Assembly (NCBI GenBank): GCA_960531495.1
Contig: OY482855.1
Span: 6,660,639 to 6,724,638, forward strand
Source: Zeus faber
Taxonomy: Eukaryota > Chordata > Actinopteri > Zeiformes > Zeidae
Length of the DNA stretch: 64,000 bases
Reading direction: 5' to 3'
Part shown: piece after piece, positions 48,219-59,965 of the stretch
Numbering within the stretch: the first letter of the stretch is position 1
How the letters are laid out: each line of letters opens with the position of its first letter
The notes under the pieces: generated by a model
Database searches by the model: none
Told to the model about the DNA's origin: nothing
The model's input: the letters and a program-made list of their open reading frames with translations, nothing else
Position numbers and translations under genes: made by a program

Positions 48219-51200
48219 TCAATCGTATTCTGAGACTTCCTCCAGAATGATGTTCTCCTTGAAAGGAAAAAAAATAAAATAACAAAAGATAGTTAGCGAC
48301 GAAAGGAAACATGGGAGGAACCCAAAAATGGTGGGCTTGCATTTGAATGTGGTGCCCTCTGGTGTTACAATTTGAGAACTACAGGCACCACTTTCTAGCA
48401 GGAAGATGAAGGAAGAGGAAAAGCACCAGCACAACAACAACAAAGGAAGGAGTGGGGGTGGGCTGGGGGGGTAAAACACTCCAACAGTGCTCACCCAGCC
48501 GCCTTGGCTCTTGACCCAGGGGGCGAAGGTTTCCATGTAGCGCTCGGCGTACCCCTGCATGCGCTGGGTGCCCGTGGCCGTCACCACGCGCCGTGACACC
48601 TCCATGGTGACCGCCAAGCGCCGCAGTGTGGGGCTGGCCGGCACGGGTGCCGGCGGCTGAGCCTCCTGCGCCTCGCAGTTGCTGAAGGTGTCCAGCAGCT
48701 TTGCGAAGGAAGGGTAGGAGAGACGCGTCAGCTGGGAACGCAGGAAGGGGTCCGAATTGATCTGCCGGGCAAAATACCGTTGATCAGCCACAACTGGTGC
48801 TTTGTTTTCAAGGACTTGTGTTAGTTATGAACAAACACGCACAACTATAAAATCTATAAATAGAGCAGACGCTGCCTGCCCATAGAAAACCAAGATAGTT
48901 GAAGGCAGTTTCAGTGTGACTGCCTGTTGTAGCGGTAGACTTTATACTGCCATTATACTGCATTCTGGGATAGAGTAGCTTTCGGCCAATCACATTCCAT
49001 GGAGCTTGAAAGCAGCTCCCTTTACGGGTACACTTCTGCTCTATTGAAGACGTTTCAATAGGCGACGACACCACATGCCGTTCATATCTTTAAAACCTCA
49101 ATATAAATGCACTGGGACAAGGGGTGGCTTGGAAAGGTACATGAAAGCATTTCTGTATTTAATTCCTTCTTTCAGGGTTCACTTTGGCATTACAAAATGA
49201 AATTCAAGTACATTTTCAAGCACTATTTTTCCATTTTCAAGGTGATCTTTCTTAATTAAAATATAATCTTAATCTCATTGTCTATTATTTATATTAGTGT
49301 CTATTTCAAACCATGCTGAATTCAATTTACATTTCCCTGGACTCATCTATGTCGTAAAAGCGCTCAGACCAAGAAGAAATAGCTACGAGAGAAAAAAAGC
49401 GATTCTGGATTTTATTTTGTTAAGTTACGATTTGAATAACATATCCAGGGTGAATATCACAGGTTTTTAACGATCGCATTTTTTTCCAAGGACTTCAAGC
49501 GCTTCAGCACAAAAGGGGCTATTTTCAAGATATTCCAGTCCTTAAATCTTCTTTGGACGAACTTCAAGCACCTCAAACACCTGGTTAGAACCCTGCTTAT
49601 TTGGCAAGTTTAAAGCCACCATAGGCAAGTGTGGTAGTTTGTTTGTCTGTCTGTAGTCTGTTTTATGTATGTATATACAGTATTTCAGATGTTCCCATCC
49701 CCATGCAGACCCCATGGAGCCTTAATGTGGGGCCAGTTTAGCACACACCTTGGTGTTGATGGCATCCCCTTCCATTGAGAGGATGTTGATGAGCTGTCGC
49801 ACCACGGCATCTTTGTCACAGGCTGGTGGGGAGAAGAGCACGCCATTCAGCGGGAAGCCAAGAAAAAATACAACAACAAAAAACAAAAAAACAGTTGTGT
49901 ACATTGTTTGGCCTACATACAATATAACGTCACGCCTTTTATTTGGTCTGATTACTCATTGTAAGAAGGTATGAGGTCTGAAACAGTTGAGTTTTATTAG
50001 GAAATAAATGTATTAGTGTCAGTTTGTATTTGATAACATTGGATTACAGTATATAAGCAGACAGTGATTTTATATGAGCGGTATCTTGTCTTAAAATATT
50101 TCTAAATTATTTTTATTACTTTTTAAATCATGGATAAAAACGTCCCCATGATAAGGGGGTGGGGTAAAGCAAAAACATAAATAAAACATTTAACAACAAA
50201 TAAACAAATAAACGTAGTCATCATTTCCCAACATTCTGAAATCAAGTGATTTCTCTCTTTTTTTTTTTATGGATTTACGGATATGACCAAACTCGTGAAG
50301 GGTCCCTTCAGGGCAGTGGTCCATTCCCACTGATGTCAGACACGTCACTCACAGACAACTAAACAGTCAAGGCGGCAAGCTCTGAGCTCTGAGCACAAAC
50401 ATTTGGAAGGGAGCATCATGGCCCGTAATGAGAACGTAATGAGCCTTAGGTAACATTTTTTTTAAATATTTGTAGCCAGACAGAATGCAAGTCACCACTA
50501 TCGTGTGTGTGTGTGTGTGTGTATATGGGTTGTTCACCGGGCAGAGGTTTGATGGGGGTCGGGGCTGCCACAGGGGAGGACGAAGGCTGGACCGGTGATG
50601 GAGGGCTGAGTGTGTGTGGCTTCTTAATACTGCGAGACTTGTGGGCGATCTTATCCAGCCTCTCGGCCACTTCCTCGTAGAACGCCAGAGAGTGGTCTGC
50701 ACAAACAAGCAACAGGTAGAAACATTAGCAGCTGAGCTGTCCCATACGACACCCCAATCATGAGAACGCAGGTTTGACATACATTGAGAGGTCAAATTCA
50801 TGCACTAGACAGTGTGTTGCATTTTAAGCACAATGTACAGGAAACACTGAACCCCCCACTCCCGGCAAAACAAATGTTTGCCTCCAGCACTCTTGAAACT
50901 GCACCATTTTCCCTCTGTGGGTAGTTTGGCTCTATGTTCTCAGTTCCAAAGCAAAAACTTTGCAAGAATTTCAACTTAGGATAAAAAAAACAAAAAAAAA
51001 AAAACGAATAGCAAATTTCAGTTTCGAGCGCTTTTGTTATTTACATCCAAGTGCTAAAAGAGATACGATGAGCTGAACCAGAATATCAGGTATCTCCAAT
51101 GTCGAACAAAGGGTGCAGCAAAGGTTCTCACTTGACGAAGACTAACCAATCAGACATTGTCAAACCTGCAATTCTGTTCTGTAAATTAGCTTGTACAGTT

Positions 51201-53864
51201 TCTGGAGCCACTAAAATCTCCATGGGAGGGGGGCTTACTGGGTGAGCCCAAGGTGGGGCCGTGGTCCGGCCCATTACTGACAGGCAGGCAGGAGGGCCTC
51301 TGTGGACGGGACTGGGACTTCTCCTTCTCCTTCTCCTTCTCCTTTTCAAGCCTTCTTCGGAAAAAGTCTGAGATTTGCTTCTGGAACTTTTTCTTCTTCT
51401 TCAGCTTTTTCTGCTGCTTTCGCTCACCATCCTCTTCCTCTGAGGTAGAGGACGGTGAGATGACAATATCCTGCGGTTTAAGAGGAGCACTTTTGTCATT
51501 CCATGGTTTTTTTTTTGGTTTTTTTATTATAATGTTTACCCTGTCGATATTTCTGAGATATAAATTATATTGTTAAATGTTGTTGAATGAAGTTTGTTAC
51601 CTCGAGTTGATCTCTGAGATGGGACAGGCCGGGGCTGGCGCCTTTTTGCGGCCCATCCGACATGCTATTATGGTCTTTGTAGGCTTTGTGATCTTGGGTG
51701 TCGCGACGGAGGGTGCTGCGGCGGGGCAGCCGCTTGATGATGTCCTTAAGGCTTCGCTTCTTCTCGTCGGCAGAGCTGTGATCCTCATCCTGAGAGTTGA
51801 AGCCATCCCTCGCCTTCGGTGCCAGCTTGACGGTGGAGCTGGAAAGCATTGGCAAATTCAGATGAGGCTACAGCGAACAGTAGGGATGCAGATTAAAATC
51901 AGAAGATATTGACTTGAGAAATAAACAATGAAATTTGGAAGCAGGTAAGAATATGAGGAAGCAGAGAGCACGAGAACAGGACCTCCCGTTACAAGGGAGT
52001 CCTCCCACAAAAATCTTAATTGGCAGGGTATCGGCCGACACCGCTAGCGGAATATCGGCAACTGGCATTGGCCACAAAAGTCGGTACATCTCTAGTGAAC
52101 TGCATCAAAATGGACCCTACACTTCAGAAACTATTTATGTAATGTACATTAACAGTGCAGCTGTGAATGCTGCACTGTTAATGTACAGGGTAAAATTATC
52201 AAAAGAGGTGTAAACGTATACAAAACAAATAAGAATTACAATTATTTTTGACGGACAAACCACACGGTTGTAAAATATATTCCAATTGTTTCTTTCAAAC
52301 TACTACATAAGAGAAATGATGAAAAGTTTGGCTTTTTTTGAGAGTTGGTTCTCGGCGGCTCACTCAGATTTTTCCGACAGGGAGAGTCCGCAACAAGACA
52401 CACAGGACTGGTCACCTGTATTTGTTGTGGTCCTTGTAAGCTCCTCCCACTCTGCCGGGCCTCTCCGGGGAGGAGATGGACAGCGTCTGCCGTAGGAAGG
52501 CTTTAAGCACGAATTGAGTTTCGGCCTTGATCTCCAGAAGCGAGAGGGACTGGACCGAAGACGTGGAAGCTGGTCGGCCCCCGGTTTCCGACATCTCTGT
52601 CAGGGAGGGACACACAGCAACACCAAACTATATTGAACCGTTAGGTTCTCATGGAGAAACAGAAGGGGGGTGTCAGTTAAGCAAAGAGACACCTGACAAT
52701 GTTGAGCAGCTAATGATGATGACTGCAGCTAAAAATTTAATATAAAAAAAACCCAGCAAAAATTGTTTTAATTATCTTGCCAAATCGTTGCAGAATATCT
52801 AACACTCCTAGTAGGTAGTAAACCACAGTGTTCTTGTTGTCGACGTAATGTTGTGGAATTCATCTGGATCACTGGTTGAATGCCAAAAGGTTTAAATTCC
52901 ATGTGAACAGCGTGTTGAGTACCGGGAAGTGAAAGCAACGTAGACGCACACACAAACATCTTGACAATCCAGTAGGTGTACATTGCATTCACTTGAAGTA
53001 CAACCTCTCGACCCAAAAATGCTTATCACACCATCTGTTAATCGTAAACACACAGTTTGCCACCGAGATGGAGGGCATACAATATGCTGCTCCAAATAGT
53101 ATATGACTTGGCTTTTGAATAGTCTGTGTAGACTCACAAAATCTTAAGCACACAGAAAGACATGGCTCTGTATCAAAATTCAACACTTCATTTGGGAGCC
53201 TTCAATGCCCAAGTTTGACACCCCAGTACAACTTCAATGTGTCAGTGAAAGCCGGAAATACTGCAATGCTTTTATTTTGACAGAAAGGATAAACGTGCTA
53301 GGTATGTTATTATTATAGCTATTTTTTTAATGGGAATTTAAGAAGGGATTATTATTCTAAAGCAGAATATGTCAGTATTTTCAATACACACACACGCACA
53401 TATATACATACATACACATACCCACACACACACATATATTCATGCATACACATACACACACACCCACACACACACACACACATACATACATACATACATA
53501 CATACACATAGTAATCATGCATTTTGCAGTGTTAGTAGTCTGCCATTGTAAAATTAACTATTGTAAGGATGATCCATCCCAGGAGGGGAATCCCAAGAGG
53601 TCTGTCATTTTGATTTATTTTGTTTCTTTCGCAAACGTGTTCTCGTAAAGCTATTTAAAAAAAAACACACACAATATAGCAAGGTAACACGTTTTATTGT
53701 ATATATTCCCGACCGTGGCCGTGCTGATGTCACTCGGGGATGTCCAGGTTAAACCTGCGACCCCGCTGAGTGCAGACCAACTATGAAGGGAAATAAAAGG
53801 TTTATCTAAGATCCCAGTGAGGAAACTGGTTTATCTCACCTGTGTCCCTTCGCCGGACGGTCAT
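48219..53864 (-). CDS. bcl2l14: Bcl-2 family protein, BCL2L14 (Bcl-G)-like, eight coding exons
   Basis: Exons in transcript order are 53864-53840, 52596-52416, 51838-51601, 51470-51239, 50696-50538, 49822-49749, 48761-48495 and 48257-48219. Phases agree and give 404 aa. An in-frame internal ATG at 52594 (MSETGG) could also start the protein. The N-terminal half is polar, with basic runs ([14 protein letters not shown]) and an EKEKEKEK stretch. The C-terminal half aligns in order with human BCL2L14: BH3-like [13 protein letters not shown] (289-301), [23 protein letters not shown], and BH2-like [15 protein letters not shown] ending at 392, then [12 protein letters not shown]. Human Bcl-G has ...NFSPWIQQHGGWEKIL at the same place. 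No BH1 NWGR box and no C-terminal membrane anchor are seen, as in Bcl-G. A role in apoptosis or mucosal homeostasis is inferred. The fish-specific Bcl-wav (bcl2l16) is an alternative name. Confidence 0.8.
51880..52098. repeat. Probable hAT-like 'ggtatcggccgata' repeat in a bcl2l14 intron
   Basis: The motifs agtagggatgcag on the left and gtcggtacatctctagtg on the right, with agggtatcggccgacaccg between, resemble the common fish repeat around 'gggatgcaccgat...tatcggccgata'. Boundaries are approximate. Confidence 0.4.
52143..52187. repeat. Perfect 19-bp hairpin with 7-base loop
   Basis: Left arm TGTACATTAACAGTGCAGC (52143-52161), loop tgtgaat, right arm GCTGCACTGTTAATGTACA (52169-52187). No mismatch. 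It lies inside the bcl2l14 intron between 51838 and 52416. Confidence 0.95.
52633..53122. repeat. Unclassified interspersed repeat, copy 2 (bcl2l14 intron 1)
   Basis: This is the direct-oriented partner of 45894-46436. It has an extra 'gcttatcacacc' near 53021 and lacks some of the A-rich middle of copy 1. No coding function is assigned. Confidence 0.85.
53384..53510. repeat. (CA)n/(CATA)n microsatellite
   Basis: Mixed CA, TATACA and CATA units in bcl2l14 intron 1. Confidence 0.95.
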
Positions 53865-54320
53865 CGCCGGTACCGCGCCGTCCCTCTTCCGACCAGTCAA
53901 TATATTCTTTAGTGAATGACAGTACTCCGCGGTTTATCCAACTTCAGTCGCGTTTGCCGGTGGAACAGAAGTTGTTGTTTTTTTCTTCTACCATCCAGGG
54001 TGAAGAGGTCCGTCCCCCGCCGACTTCACACCAGGGGCTAACTTGGCTAACTCCAGCAACCAACCATGTGAAGTCGCGGGGTGTTTTGACTCTCTAACGC
54101 ACCGCCCGCTTGGCTTCCATTCTCGTCGTGTTTTGCTTCGCGCACAGCGGCAGGCAGACGCCCAAACTCCACCCGGTGCCCGGTTGGAATCGTCTGAAAG
54201 TTTTCGCCCTCAGTCGTCGAGGTGACCGCCGCGAGAACGCGAACGAATCGCTTCTCTTGAACAACTCGGGAGCGGGGACTCCCTCTGGCAAACAGTGGAC
54301 GAGCGAGTCCGATCTTTGAT
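53830..54320 (-). promoter_or_regulatory. bcl2l14: CpG-rich promoter region of bcl2l14
   Basis: CpG dinucleotides are much denser here than in the surrounding A/T-rich DNA (for example cgccggtaccgcgccgtcc and gtgaccgccgcgagaacgcg). The first coding exon of bcl2l14 sits at its edge. I infer a CpG-island-type promoter; the transcription start is not defined. Confidence 0.5.
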
Positions 54321-56189
54321 CCTTCCATTGTCATGCGGCTTCAGGCAAAAATGCCAAGTGATTCGGCATAATTCATATCGAATTGATTTACGATTTGATT
54401 CACATTGTACCACAATATATAATGTTGAAAGTAGTTTATCTTTTTTTTTTGGGGGGGGGGGGGGTAAACAGTGAATTTCTCTGCCAAATTAATGTTTTTA
54501 AGAGAATTAGTCAAAGACATTTTTTGGGACGGCAGTTTGCACTAAATAAATAATCGTGATCGTATTATAGAGACACGTGATTTCTGAGCGAATTCCATGA
54601 GCAACTCTCCTGACTCTTGTTCATTGTTCTCCCTTGCTAAACGTGCGTTACACTACTGAATATTCACGAAAAATTCGGAAATCCGAAAGGCTCTTTTTTT
54701 TTTTTTTTACTTACTCCAAGAACCGAATCTTTAAAAAGTCGAACCTTTCGGGTTTGAGTCATTCGCCGGCTTCACAGTGCGCATGCCCGTGCATGTCTGA
54801 CTGCCCCCTCTCAACAGCATAGTTATTGCAAAGTCCGCAGTATGATGAAGTTTTGAACATTTTGAGAGTCGCAGGTTGTGGTTTTTTGCTCGTTTTGAAA
54901 TGTGGTTACCTGTTCCAGGAAATGCCATATATTTAAGAAAATGTTATGAACATTTCCGCAGATGCACTGACGGCAGGTAACCCCCCCCCCCCCCCCCCCC
55001 GAGAGTGTGTACCGACCGAGTTGCCAGGTCCGCGGTTTCACCGCCAAACTAGGCGACGTGCTTTGAAAATACGACCGCGGTTGAAAAGTGGTGGTACCAT
55101 GAAATTCATTTAAATGGTGTCATAAGGTTTAAGCCTGTTTTTATCAGAAAATCTAAAGTCCGTTCACTTCTACTGACTTTGGCACTCGACCTTTTACTTT
55201 TTACTTTTTAAGCCCTTAAAGGGTTGGTGACCACTGTGACCAGACCGATGCTGTCACGGACGGAATGTCATGTATGAGGTTGGTAGGTCCAACATATGTT
55301 CATAAAATAACACAAAGTAAACACAACTCTGCATGCATTTGTATATTATAATATAATAATATAATAATCTCTTGAGAATAAACATTTCTAGCGTCACCCA
55401 ATTGGAGAACTTGATTTTGGCATTATCGGAAATAAAGCGGTGCAAATGTGTATTTATTGGGTTAATTCCGCATAGGGTGAAATTATTAATACCCTGTAAA
55501 TTAAACCTACCTGGCCTTTTACATTTCATAACAAAGCTGTGAGGCACAGATATATATTGTCAAGGCAATGACATACAGTATAATCGTTTTTCTTTCAAAC
55601 TTTAAAGAATTACTCAGTCCTCCGTTTGTCTTAAAATTGTCTATGTTTGCTCGTGTTCACAGCGATGACTTTGTCATTGGTTTACCTCATTATTTGACGC
55701 TTTGGCAACGTCTAATATGAACATCCGAGGTTGTACCAGATATATGCAATAAATAAGGAATAGCATAATAGTTCCCTATTAAACGTGTTCGCTATTCGAG
55801 AAAAGTAACTTGATTTTCTCATGGCTCTAAAACTAACAGGCTAGTCCATTCATTCCTATGGGGATTGGGATTCCGGGATGCGTTCAAATTTTCAACGGCG
55901 TCAACTTTCACTCCGACAGTCCGACTGGAAGTGAGGTTGGTCAAGTTTGTTATTGGAACTGAGCTTAAAACCAAGTAAATAACTCACTTATATCACAATA
56001 ATAACATTATTAATGTTGGATGTCACCATACTCACTATCAATGAACCTCTTTTTATAAACTAAGTGTCCTATATTTGTTCGAACGTCGCAAACGTAGTAT
56101 AAAGGGAGTTTTAAACTCTCATTCATGGAACATGGTGAATGTCTAGCTGAGCAAACTATTTGCTGTTGTTCCGGTAAAACACAAGCTCT

Positions 56190-56250
56190 CCCATTCGACA
56201 TATGAGAGTACATGTATGTGACAAATAATCTCTTGAACTTGAACTTGAAC
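56190..56250 (+). mobile_element. LINE 3'-tail fragment
   Basis: gtacatgtatgtgacaaataatctcttgaacttgaacttgaac is the same tail as at 25861-25958 and 62930-62970. Confidence 0.5.
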
Positions 56251-57676
56251 TATACGAAACTCAGATGCAGTTCATATGTCACCACTAGGGGATGATCCAT
56301 CTGTCGGATACGATTAGGCAGTGGGAAGTGGGCTTAATTGTGAATTGCACCTTATTCAGCCCTATGGGGAAAAGGAGCCAAAAGTCAAATAAATTTCACT
56401 TTAATCAACTTGCAGTGCATCTAAATTGGAGGAGGGCACTCAAAATTTGCAGATTCATTAAAAAAAATGTACCCTTGACTCTCGTCCTTTTAATGCAGAT
56501 GTAGACCAAACCTTTCATGAGCTGAAGGAACAAACGTGCAAACAACTTGTTTTTTTGGGAGCTTTAATGACACTGGGCTGAATTAGAAAACACTCTGATG
56601 TTGCAATGGTTGGTGTTGTAGTACAACACAGAGAGAATAATACAATTGTAACACCAACAGGTCTCCATTTAGCCCATTTTTATTAGAAAATGATCACATT
56701 ACATTACAAAACAATAGAGTTGAAGACACCGTGATACACGACGTTCCAGTAAAAGCAGTTGTGATGTAATAACATGGCCACACTGATGCTTGGCCCCTAT
56801 TTTGTATTTTCCGTCCCCTCTCGCTCTCTGTCTCTTTCCACAGACAAAAGTAACACCTACAGTATGACGTATAATCCTTCGCATGGCCCCCCCAAAACCT
56901 GTCCAGCGTCACCCTGATACAAAGACACTGGTACAAGGATTGGGAGAGGCCAGACCGAAAGAGAGGTTTAAACGCTTTACCCACAGCGACACAGCTGTAT
57001 CTGCGAGGGAAGAGAATGTGAGTAAGAACTGCCACAACACCTGCTTACCAAAACAAAGCGCGGTTTTCTTAAACTCACTCATTATACGCAACAACATTAA
57101 ACAGCAAATAACTTTATAAGTATTTGTGCCGAGACAAAAGAGTCTACATTTATGTGCGAGCACACAAGCATATTTTCTTCAAATAATACATTGTTTTCAG
57201 GTGTTCTCAAAAGTGTTTCTCAGAGGAGCCAGCGACATCTCTTTGGGTTATTTTTCATCATCCGCCATCCGCCGCTCTCTTACCTCCTTCTCTAACAAGC
57301 CATTTCCTCCCTCCGTTGCCGCGCTCGTTTCGTATCGTCCACTCCTCTCAGCATCTTTCTCTCTCTCTCTCTATTTGTTTCTGAATTATTATTATTATTA
57401 GTCCCGATTTTCCTGCCCTGCAGCCGCCCTCTGTCCTGTCCCGTGCCCTTGTCCCTCTCTCCATGTCGGGGGGCCCCCTCTATCTATCTACCCCAACCCC
57501 CCCAGCCCAGCCCTGCCCGCCGTCCCACCCCCGGCCCTCACCCGCCCGCCCACCCCTCATTAAAAAAAAAAATCACTGTTCCTCAGAGCCGGGGGCCAAT
57601 GGGGAGCCAGTAAGCAGGGCGAGGCACTTCCTTTGTGACAGGAAACTAACAACAAACACTAAGAAGACCACAGAGG

Positions 57677-57754
57677 AGAGAGAGAGAGAGAGAGAGAGTG
57701 AAAGAGAGAGAGAGAGAGAGAGAGAGTGAAAGAGAGAGAGAGAGAGAGAGTGAA

Positions 57755-57795
<41 letters not shown>
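57677..57795. repeat. (GA)n microsatellite with GTGAAA spacers
   Basis: Four GA blocks separated by regularly spaced gtgaaa units, forming a short higher-order array. Confidence 0.95.
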
Positions 57796-58085
57796 GGGGG
57801 GGTTGTTGATGAAGAAAGGAGAGATAAAGATAGGCAGATGTTTGTCGGCTTTAATAGGCATGTTTAGGGGTTGTGCAAAAGTCAGTGTAAAAAAGAAAAG
57901 AAAAAGAAAAAATGATTCAAAGGCTCAGTTTGTTGATTTTGTCGTGGTCTTGGTTTTGTGTCCTATTTGTCGGTTTCACTGATGAGCTACTTCACTCACC
58001 CCAATTTCTAACACATTCCCACGATCGAGACACAGGAGCAAAAAAGTTGTAGGGGTAGACTGGTTTTGAGATGGGACACTTCAGA

Positions 58086-58200
58086 TCCAACCATAGATAG
58101 ATCGATTGATAGATAGGTACTTTATTCTTCAACGTTCCAGCAGCTCAAATCAACACAACAGGCAAAATAATAATAAAGCAATACTAGCAGAAGAGATGAA
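58086..58200 (-). mobile_element. LINE 3'-end fragment with GATA-type tail
   Basis: gatagatcgattgatagataggtactttatt is, in reverse complement, the end of a fish LINE (aataaagtacctatctatc). The body is short and divergent. Confidence 0.4.
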
Positions 58201-58497
58201 AAGATGCCAGCAGAGAGGGGTGGGGGCACCAACAAAGTCTCCACGGCGATAAGGAGTCGGGTGGGGTTCGGCGGCCGCGGTCTTCGGGGGATAGGTTGGT
58301 CGCGGAGTTGGAGTGTTTATCGAGGGGGTTCAGTGAATCGGGTTATCTTTAGTGCCTAGCATCACATCGTTAACTCCAGACTTAATTAGCTTGACCGCCA
58401 TAGGAACCCAACCTGCCCTGGATGTACGGCCTTATATGGTCAGGAGGGCCGAGAGTTGCTTGTGTGAACAACGAACATGCCAGAGAATGCAAATGTC

Positions 58498-58498
<1 letters not shown>

Positions 58499-58561
<63 letters not shown>
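58499..58561. repeat. (TG)n microsatellite
   Basis: Uninterrupted TG run of about 31 units. Confidence 0.97.
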
Positions 58562-58563
<2 letters not shown>

Positions 58564-59084
58564 TGCTCATCTCCGCCACCCTGTCTCCCAGGGCACTCAA
58601 TGTCTCCGCGATATTGCTGTTCGTGCCTTTATTTGCAGTAGGTGTGGCCGGAGACTAACAAAAACAGGAAACTCAGGGTCACATAGGCAGGAAATGCTAC
58701 TGTTCACTGATAGATAAACAAGAGATCTAACAGCCAAGACATTTTGGTGGGCCTGATTCAGAGAGAGCAGCAGTCATTGACACGCTTTCTCTGCCTCTGC
58801 AACCTTGTCACTTTTTCAATTTAACGTTCTAATTTATACCAAGGACCACGTTATACTCATACTCACAGATGTGAATTCAATGTTCAAAATGAGAATCCAC
58901 CCGCAAAGAACCAATCAGTCGTTTGTGACTTACAGAATGTTTCCCTATTGTTACAAATGCATATTGGAAATATACTACAAATTCTAATGTAATGTTTAAA
59001 GAAAAATGCATTGGGTGTGTGGAATTACTCCGCATATATTTAGCAACAAATCCCAATATGGCTCTGTTTTATTTTCAATTTATG

Positions 59085-59086
<2 letters not shown>

Positions 59087-59131
<45 letters not shown>
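59087..59131. repeat. (AT)n microsatellite
   Basis: Uninterrupted AT run of about 22 units. Confidence 0.95.
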
Positions 59132-59133
<2 letters not shown>

Positions 59134-59920
59134 GACAGCACACCTTTTTTCCAGCTATTGTGATATATTGTAAATATATTTGATATATTATAATATGACC
59201 AGTGGCAGTAATTGACATATTATGTTATTCATGCAAATATATTAATAATCATAATATTTTTCACATAATACATCAAGATGGTACTAATTCACTATTCTAC
59301 TCAATTACCATTCTCCTGTGTCATTTCTTGCTTGAATCTTGAATATTGATACCAGCGTTGTACAGTATATCGCAACTGCACGTGAAAGACACACAATGTC
59401 AAATGTCCTTTTTAAATTTTTTTTTAATCGTTCTGGTTTATACAGCGTCACAAAAGGGAAGTACACAAAAATATCTCGTCTAACGGCACGCATACGTCCA
59501 CAAACACGCACGTCACTGACATTCGCTCAGACACCCTGACCGGTAGTTCCACGCTGCTAGTTTAACAGGTGAAATAGAAGAACTTTAAAGGGTTTAAGGG
59601 GGCGCGCGGGGGGGGTGACACAGACGTAACAAAAATAAGTCATCACAATATGGCTATACTATCTGTCACTAGTCTCAGGTATGCTGATTGTCATTTTCTT
59701 TTTCTTTTTTCTTGTTATTTGTCATTTGTTTTATTATTGATTTTATTTTTATTTGGAAATGTTGACAGGCACAAAATACAGTGAGCATCTACTTAGACTA
59801 ATATTTCCATTTTTTGTTGTTTGTTTTGATTGTCTTTGAGTGTTTGTTAAAAGATTGTCTTCCGCTGACTTTGGCCCCCTTGGGGTCACTGTGCAAATCC
59901 TGGCTCGGGCTCCCGTGGCG

Positions 59921-59965
59921 AGGAGAGGAGAGGAGAGGAGAGGAGAGGAGAGGAGAGGAGAGGAG
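59921..59965. repeat. (GGAGA)n pentanucleotide repeat
   Basis: About nine tandem aggag/gagga units with no interruption. Confidence 0.95.

Noticed and set aside
54110..54319. Plus-strand ORF beside the bcl2l14 promoter, considered as a divergent gene
   Set aside because: No homology, no splice structure, and CpG-rich DNA often keeps frames open by chance.
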